Shown here: positions 14,058 through 18,166 of the stretch, in pieces
Numbering within the stretch: the first letter of the stretch is position 1
Layout: every line of letters starts with the position of its first letter
NCBI GenBank assembly: GCA_024231375.1
Contig: JAAEQP010001303.1
Coordinates: 1-18,166, forward strand
Origin: a bacterium
Lineage (GTDB): Bacteria; Hydrogenedentota; Hydrogenedentia; Hydrogenedentiales; SLHB01
Direction of reading: 5' to 3'
DNA length: 18,166 nucleotides
Program-made: the position numbers and the translations under genes
The notes under the pieces: model-generated
Told to the model about the DNA's origin: nothing
The model's input: only the letters and a program-made list of their open reading frames with translations
The model's database searches: none

Positions 14058-16198
14058 CCGACGCGCCAATCGAGACGCAGGAGGCAGCCGCCCCCTCAGT
14101 CCGGCTATTGCCGGCAGTTAGGATCGGGCAAGGGATCCTGTTGGCGGTCCTCTTTGCGCTGCTCTTCCTCGCCACCCTTACCGCGCCGCTGTACTTCTCG
14201 GAAGCCGGCGGATTTCTCGGGGCGCGCGGCGTGTGGCTCAACAGCCTGCTCATCGTCTTGGTGGGAATCCAATGCATCCTGGTGGTGAGTTGGCGATGGC
14301 TGGCCACGCAACTGGGCGGCAGAACCGACGAGGTCAGGCCAGTCCGTGGCGAAGCCGTGAAGTTCGTCCTGCTCTGCATGTTCCTGGTGACCCTGAACGT
14401 ATTCGTACTCAGCATGCAGGGCCAGTACCATTGGGGCGTGGTCTCCAACCATGACCAACCGCAGTACTACGTGTACCTTCATTCGTGGGTCTTCGACCAG
14501 GATGTGAACTTCGAGAACGAATACCGCGCCATGCCCGGCATTTGGGAATTCATGACCACGTCGCACCCGGACCGGCCCGAGTACAATGTCGCGCCCATCG
14601 GGTCGGCGATTCTGTGGATGCCCTTCTACCTCAGCGCTCACGCCGCCCTGCTCCTCTTGGGCCGGGTGTTGCCCGGCGTGCCCACGGATGGCATCGCGGC
14701 CCCCTACGCCATGGCCTGCGCGTTCGGATCCATTGCGTTGGCGTGGGTGGGGCTCATCCTGACCTACCGCGTTGTTGCGCGCCGTGCATCGAACCGGGCT
14801 GCCCTCCTCACGGTCCTCATTCTGTGGATGGCGTCGCCGCTGCTCTGGTATCTCACCGAACAGCCGTGGATGTCGCATGCGCCGTCGTTCTTCATCGCGG
14901 CATTCGTCGTTTGGTTCTGGGATAGGACCCGCGAGAGCCGAGGCTGGAAGGGCTGGGCCGTGTTCGGCGTGCTCATTGGTCTGGCGGTCCTCGTACGGCC
15001 GACGCATGCGGCCCTCCTCGTATTGCCGGTGTCGGACGTCGTTGCTGCATGTGTATCACGCAATCGTTGGCAGCGGGCGCTGGCGGGCCTGGGACTCTGC
15101 GTGGGCGTCACAATCCTCCTGTTCGTACCCCAACTCCTCACGTTCCACGCGCGATACGGCGGGTTCAGCGCCCCCGGCAGTCCTATGCGCTGGGGCACAC
15201 CCGCTGTGTTGGAAGTGCTGTTCTCGGCTCACCGAGGACTCTTTGCATGGCATCCGGCCTTGCTGGCCGGGCTGCTTGGTCTGCCCTTGCTCTGGCGTCG
15301 GTCGCGGCATATGACACTTGCCCTAGCTGTCGCGCTGGTGGTCTACGTATACCTGAACGCGTCCATCCTGGCCTGGTGGGGCGGCGGCGCGTTTGGCATG
15401 CGACGATTCGTGGGCGTCTTGCCGCTGCTCGCGCCAGGGATCGCGGCGTTCGGGTCGTGGGTGGTGAATGTGTGCCGCAAGCGGCCCGCCATTCCGGCGG
15501 CGGTGGCGGTAACCTGCTTCGGCGTCTACAATGCGTTGCTTATGGTGCAGTTCCGCGATGGGTGGAGCGATTTCCTCAAACCCGTATCCTTTCAGAACGT
15601 GTGGGCGTCGAATACGACCATCTTCCACAGCATCTTCGGCAATCCCGCCACGTATCCGGCGAGCGTCCCCTTCGCCATGCGCCATGGCGTCACGCCGGGA
15701 CAATACGACATCATGTCCGGTGTGCCGCCCACGCCCGAGTTCGAGGCGACCCGCGCCGACCTGGCGCCCCACCTCGGCAAAGGCTGGAACCGCAGCATCA
15801 ACATCGCGCGGGTTCTCCGAGGCGCATTCATCGCCGAAGAGGGCGACTGCACGTTGCTCGTCCATCTGCGGCAAGGGCGTGGCTATCTCATTGAGGTGGT
15901 GCTTGAGCCGCCGGAAGGCATGGACGACGGACAACTGGTGACCTACGGTCTTGATGGCCGCATCATCGGGTCCGGCACGATTCCCGTGGGCAAGCGGTCG
16001 ACTGTGAACATCCGTGTGCCCGCCGAAGACGCGTGGGAAGGCGTGAACGAAGTGAATCTCCAATTCGGCAGCGCGATCCGCCGAGCCGCCCGCGACGTCA
16101 CGTCAAACCGTCCCGGCCGTGGACTCCCCATCGCCACCCGCGACCGGCTGAGCGTTGCGGCGAAGTTGTGGAAGCTGACTGTGCGCTACGAGGAGTAA
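14054..16198 (+). CDS. GT-C-like multi-pass membrane protein with C-terminal beta-rich domain, paralogue B
   Basis: This 714-residue protein is a full-length paralogue of the upstream gene. Shared landmarks in the same order are NHDQPQYYVYLHSWVFDQD (D134), NFENEYRAMPGI (E154, E156), NVAPIGSAILWMPFYL, WYLTEQPWMSHAPSFF, LVRPTHAALL, FSAHRGLFAWHPALL and WWGGGAFGMRRFVGVLPLLAPG. A C-terminal beta-rich domain from about residue 511 contains LLVHLRQGRGYLIEVVLEPP. Conservation of the acidic loop in both copies argues that both are active enzymes, perhaps with different acceptors in a surface-glycan or lipid modification pathway. That is inference. The ATG overlaps the upstream stop by four bases (ATGA), and GAGGGA at 14040-14045 lies 8 bases before it, so the pair is one operon. 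A convergent gene ends 105 bases downstream. Confidence 0.7.
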   Translation: MTDAPIETQEAAAPSVRLLPAVRIGQGILLAVLFALLFLATLTAPLYFSEAGGFLGARGVWLNSLLIVLVGIQCILVVSWRWLATQLGGRTDEVRPVRGEAVKFVLLCMFLVTLNVFVLSMQGQYHWGVVSNHDQPQYYVYLHSWVFDQDVNFENEYRAMPGIWEFMTTSHPDRPEYNVAPIGSAILWMPFYLSAHAALLLLGRVLPGVPTDGIAAPYAMACAFGSIALAWVGLILTYRVVARRASNRAALLTVLILWMASPLLWYLTEQPWMSHAPSFFIAAFVVWFWDRTRESRGWKGWAVFGVLIGLAVLVRPTHAALLVLPVSDVVAACVSRNRWQRALAGLGLCVGVTILLFVPQLLTFHARYGGFSAPGSPMRWGTPAVLEVLFSAHRGLFAWHPALLAGLLGLPLLWRRSRHMTLALAVALVVYVYLNASILAWWGGGAFGMRRFVGVLPLLAPGIAAFGSWVVNVCRKRPAIPAAVAVTCFGVYNALLMVQFRDGWSDFLKPVSFQNVWASNTTIFHSIFGNPATYPASVPFAMRHGVTPGQYDIMSGVPPTPEFEATRADLAPHLGKGWNRSINIARVLRGAFIAEEGDCTLLVHLRQGRGYLIEVVLEPPEGMDDGQLVTYGLDGRIIGSGTIPVGKRSTVNIRVPAEDAWEGVNEVNLQFGSAIRRAARDVTSNRPGRGLPIATRDRLSVAAKLWKLTVRYEE

Positions 16199-16250
16199 CG
16201 GGCCTGCGCGACGTAGAAAGCCCCACGGACGCCATCCGCAAATGGTCACC

Positions 16251-16264
16251 GTCTCTTCTGAGAC
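16251..16264. terminator. Weak hairpin between convergent genes
   Basis: GTCTC at 16251-16255 pairs with GAGAC at 16260-16264 around TTCT. It lies midway between two convergent genes, where a bidirectional terminator would be expected. The stem is only five pairs and no T-run is present, so this is a weak candidate. Confidence 0.25.
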
Positions 16265-16303
16265 TCCCCTCAAACCGGCAGGGATGGACTATGCGCCCAC
16301 CGC

Positions 16304-17143
16304 CTACTTCCCTTTGGCCCGCAACGCCGTTTCCAGGAGGTTGATGTCCTTCTGGATCATGTCCGGATCGTCCTTCGTGAAGACCCCGACACACACGGCG
16401 TCGCCGGGACGGTACGCGTCGGCCACGTAGTCGAAGGCCTCGACCGGGTCCAACCGTCCGGCTGCCAGCACTTTGTAGTGAATTGCGGGCACCGGCAACT
16501 CCTGAATCAGGGCGCACATGGCGTCGCGGTCTTCCGCACCGAAATACTCTTCCGCATCGTAGTTGCGGGCGGCTTGGCGCCGACGGTCGCTGGGGTTGTA
16601 ATAGCAGGTCATGAAGAAGTCGAGATCGAGGTTGTCCACGCCCCACTTGACGGTATCGACGTTGTGTCCGGCGATGCCCGCGGCCATGCCGTTGTCCTTG
16701 ATGCGCTGGACGCCGTCTATCACTTCCTGGGTCTGGCCTTCGGCCACGCGGTTGTCCATTTCGCCGCCGTGGATGAAGCAGCATTTGGCCTTGCCCACGA
16801 GCGCATTGTTGATGCCGTGATCGATGCTACCCACGCCGGGACACGTCTGCGCGATCCATGTGAGCGTGCCGCCTTCATTGCCGTGTTCGCGTAACGCGCG
16901 CACGATGAAGTTGTCGCATCGGCCCACGTGCGCACTCACACCGGCCGCCTCGGCGAGCCGGTACGTTTCCTTCACGCGTTCCATGGTGTACCAGTCGATC
17001 ATCTCCTGATCCCGCTCGACCGTTTGATGCGCATAGCCGCCGAAGGGGTTACCGCCCAACAGGAACCGGCTCACGGGCACATCGCCCAAGGTGACTGTCT
17101 GGGGCTTCATTTGTTCTACGACTTGAGGTGCTGTCGCCGTCAT
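16304..17143 (-). CDS. TIM-barrel protein of unknown function (aldo/keto reductase-like layout)
   Basis: The 279-residue cytoplasmic protein looks like a (beta/alpha)8 barrel but has no confident named family. It opens with [17 protein letters not shown] at 24-40, similar to the start of aldo/keto reductases (SRLGLGT...). It continues with AHVGRCDN at 71-78, [14 protein letters not shown] at 97-110, [11 protein letters not shown] at 122-132 (H125 in the place of an AKR-like strand), GIAGHN at 156-161, [10 protein letters not shown] at 175-184 and [10 protein letters not shown] at 221-230. The classic AKR nucleotide-binding tail is absent. The conserved His, Cys and Glu residues suggest a catalytic or metal site, which is inference. 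The start has GGAGGG (complement of 17153-17158) 9 bases upstream. Its ATG overlaps the stop of the upstream epimerase-like gene by four bases, so the two are translationally coupled and probably act on the same compound. Confidence 0.65.
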   Translation of the reverse strand: MTATAPQVVEQMKPQTVTLGDVPVSRFLLGGNPFGGYAHQTVERDQEMIDWYTMERVKETYRLAEAAGVSAHVGRCDNFIVRALREHGNEGGTLTWIAQTCPGVGSIDHGINNALVGKAKCCFIHGGEMDNRVAEGQTQEVIDGVQRIKDNGMAAGIAGHNVDTVKWGVDNLDLDFFMTCYYNPSDRRRQAARNYDAEEYFGAEDRDAMCALIQELPVPAIHYKVLAAGRLDPVEAFDYVADAYRPGDAVCVGVFTKDDPDMIQKDINLLETALRAKGK

Positions 17144-17925
17144 GCGTCCACGCCCTCCAGGGTTTTCAAGAACTGCACCGCCTCAACGACGTCGGTTACC
17201 GGATCGTCTCCGCATTCGCGCTCAATGGTCAGATAGCCCGAATACCCTATCTCCCGCAACACCGCGATCCACGCCGGGAAGTCCACGTTGCCTTTCCCGA
17301 GCGGCACTTCCTTGGGACCGTCGCCCGAATCGGGGACACCGTCCTTCGCGTGAGTGTGTACGATGAAATCCCGCAACACACGCACGTCGTTCAACTGGTC
17401 GAACCCCGCCATGCACAGGTTGGCCGGGTCGTAGTTCACCTTGGCGCCCACGCTGCCCACGGTCCGCAGGAACTCCGCCAACGCTTCGCCCGACTCGGGA
17501 CCCGTCTCCGTAGCGAAGCAGCACTCCCGGTCCACGGCGTATTCCGCCACCTCGCGCACCGCACCCAATAGGTCCGCATAGGCCTTCGACTCCGTGTCAT
17601 CCGGCACCACGCCAATATGGGTCGTCATGATGGGCGTGCGCAGGTTCACGCACAGGTCGAACATCTCTTTCGTGCGCGCCACGTTCTCATCGACCGTCTC
17701 GGGATTGGCGAACCCGCCAATGTCGCCGCACAAGGCCGACCGCTCAAGGTCCAGCGAATCCATATAGGTCATCAGGTCCTCGCGCCCGCTCTTGGTAAGC
17801 TTGCGCGGGTCCAGGTCGTTGTTGACGATCCACAGTTGCGCGCCGTGCGCGCCGATGTCCTTGGCCTTCTTGAGGCTTGCCTTCGTTTCCATCCGCAGAG
17901 ATGCGGTGATGATGCCGACTTTCAC
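17140..17925 (-). CDS. Sugar phosphate isomerase/epimerase-like TIM barrel (PF01261, xylose isomerase-like)
   Basis: This 262-residue protein matches the AP-endonuclease-2/xylose-isomerase-like barrel family. [11 protein letters not shown] at the start is the usual first strand. Candidate divalent-metal ligands are the Glu of ATETGP (E140), the Asp of NYDPANL (D166), the His pair of VHTHAKDG (H190, H192) and the Glu of LTIEREC (E236). [20 protein letters not shown] is the common C-terminal signature. Members isomerise or epimerise sugars, inosose or hydroxypyruvate; the substrate here is not readable. The GTG at 17925 is chosen because AAGGAGA (complement of 17932-17938) lies 6 bases before it. 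The upstream in-frame ATG at 17961 would sit almost on the predicted transcription start. It is the first gene of a two-gene minus-strand operon. Confidence 0.88.
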   Translation of the reverse strand: MKVGIITASLRMETKASLKKAKDIGAHGAQLWIVNNDLDPRKLTKSGREDLMTYMDSLDLERSALCGDIGGFANPETVDENVARTKEMFDLCVNLRTPIMTTHIGVVPDDTESKAYADLLGAVREVAEYAVDRECCFATETGPESGEALAEFLRTVGSVGAKVNYDPANLCMAGFDQLNDVRVLRDFIVHTHAKDGVPDSGDGPKEVPLGKGNVDFPAWIAVLREIGYSGYLTIERECGDDPVTDVVEAVQFLKTLEGVDA

Positions 17926-17964
17926 GCTGGTTCTCCTTAGGTTCCCGCCGTATCGCGACACGTG

Positions 17965-17993
17965 ATCCTAGCCTGATGGCTGGGCGCATGCAA
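17965..17993 (-). promoter_or_regulatory. Sigma70-like promoter of the minus-strand operon
   Basis: Read on the minus strand, TTGCAT (complement of 17988-17993) and TAGGAT (complement of 17965-17970) are 17 bases apart. The predicted start near 17958 gives a leader of about 33 bases to the GTG at 17925. Confidence 0.65.
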
Positions 17994-18003
17994 GCTGCGC
18001 CGT

Positions 18004-18067
18004 GCGGGACCTGGACCAAGCGGAGTCCGCTGTAGGCGGACGCGGGCGAGACTGTGGGCCTGTTAAG
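18004..18067. repeat. Dispersed repeat, copy 2 (related to 11412-11472), with hairpin
   Basis: GCGGGACCTGGACCAAGCG at 18004-18022 matches 11412-11430 at 18 of 19 positions. It is followed by a hairpin, GTCCGC at 18025-18030 with GCGGAC at 18036-18041, nearly the same as that at 11744-11760, and then ACTGTGGG. This copy joins pieces that are separate in the 11.4-11.8 kb block. Confidence 0.7.
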
Positions 18068-18117
18068 GAGGGCCTCGGGTCGCCAGGAACAGCGTTCCAA
18101 CCCAGACACATCCCGAC

Positions 18118-18149
18118 CGCGTCATCCCGAGCGAAGTCGAGGGATCTCT
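18118..18149 (+). repeat. REP-like half unit at the window end
   Basis: GCGTCATCCCGAGCGAAG followed by GGGATCTC is the same unit family as at 10144, 10263 and 10385. Any inverted partner would lie beyond the window. No gene is visible between 17926 and the window end. Confidence 0.65.
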
Positions 18150-18166
18150 CCTGGGTGAGCGCCTAC

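Overview
This is a GC-rich bacterial chromosome segment with short intergenic gaps and several promoters that look sigma70-like. No rRNA, tRNA, phage, conjugation or CRISPR signature is visible, so the phylum cannot be fixed from the window. The mix is a fused FAD/Fe-S dehydrogenase, a secreted beta-helix protein, a PF01261 sugar isomerase paired with an uncharacterised TIM barrel, tandem membrane paralogues and abundant dispersed palindromes. It resembles uncultured Planctomycetes/Verrucomicrobia/Hydrogenedentes-type genomes, but this is an inference from gene style only.

Layout. Positions 1-310 hold a dispersed repeat and a -10-like promoter element. Positions 311-4111 carry a YdiJ-like D-2-hydroxyacid dehydrogenase and a membrane-anchored endonuclease/exonuclease/phosphatase-fold hydrolase. 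A short hairpin separates these from a secreted pectate-lyase-superfamily beta-helix protein (4273-5547). Then come two translationally coupled LolA-like exported proteins (5715-7327), one with a plain signal peptide and the other a lipoprotein. A stand-alone SagB/ThcOx double nitroreductase (7413-9077) follows, then metF (9187-10086) with a clear promoter and an unusual inverted-repeat cluster in front of it.

After metF lies a block of REP-like hairpins (10144-10415), followed by a tandem pair of small four-helix membrane proteins (10538-11377). Next is a gene-free region of about 560 bases packed with hairpins and dispersed repeats (11378-11942). Part of it is an inverted second copy of the repeat at the window start. 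A two-gene operon of large paralogous GT-C-like membrane proteins (11943-16198) runs towards a convergent minus-strand operon (17925 down to 16304) with its own promoter. That operon encodes a sugar-phosphate isomerase/epimerase-like protein and a TIM-barrel protein of unknown function. More repeats close the window.

Three separate tandem duplications (LolA-like, small membrane proteins, GT-C-like proteins) are the dominant architectural theme. Four genes have promoters with a TACNAT -10 box about 30-60 bases upstream of the chosen start, which helped decide starts. I see no single convincing new defence or mobile system. The best candidates for novelty are the repeat family, the metF upstream palindromes, the GT-C pair and the minus-strand TIM-barrel pair.
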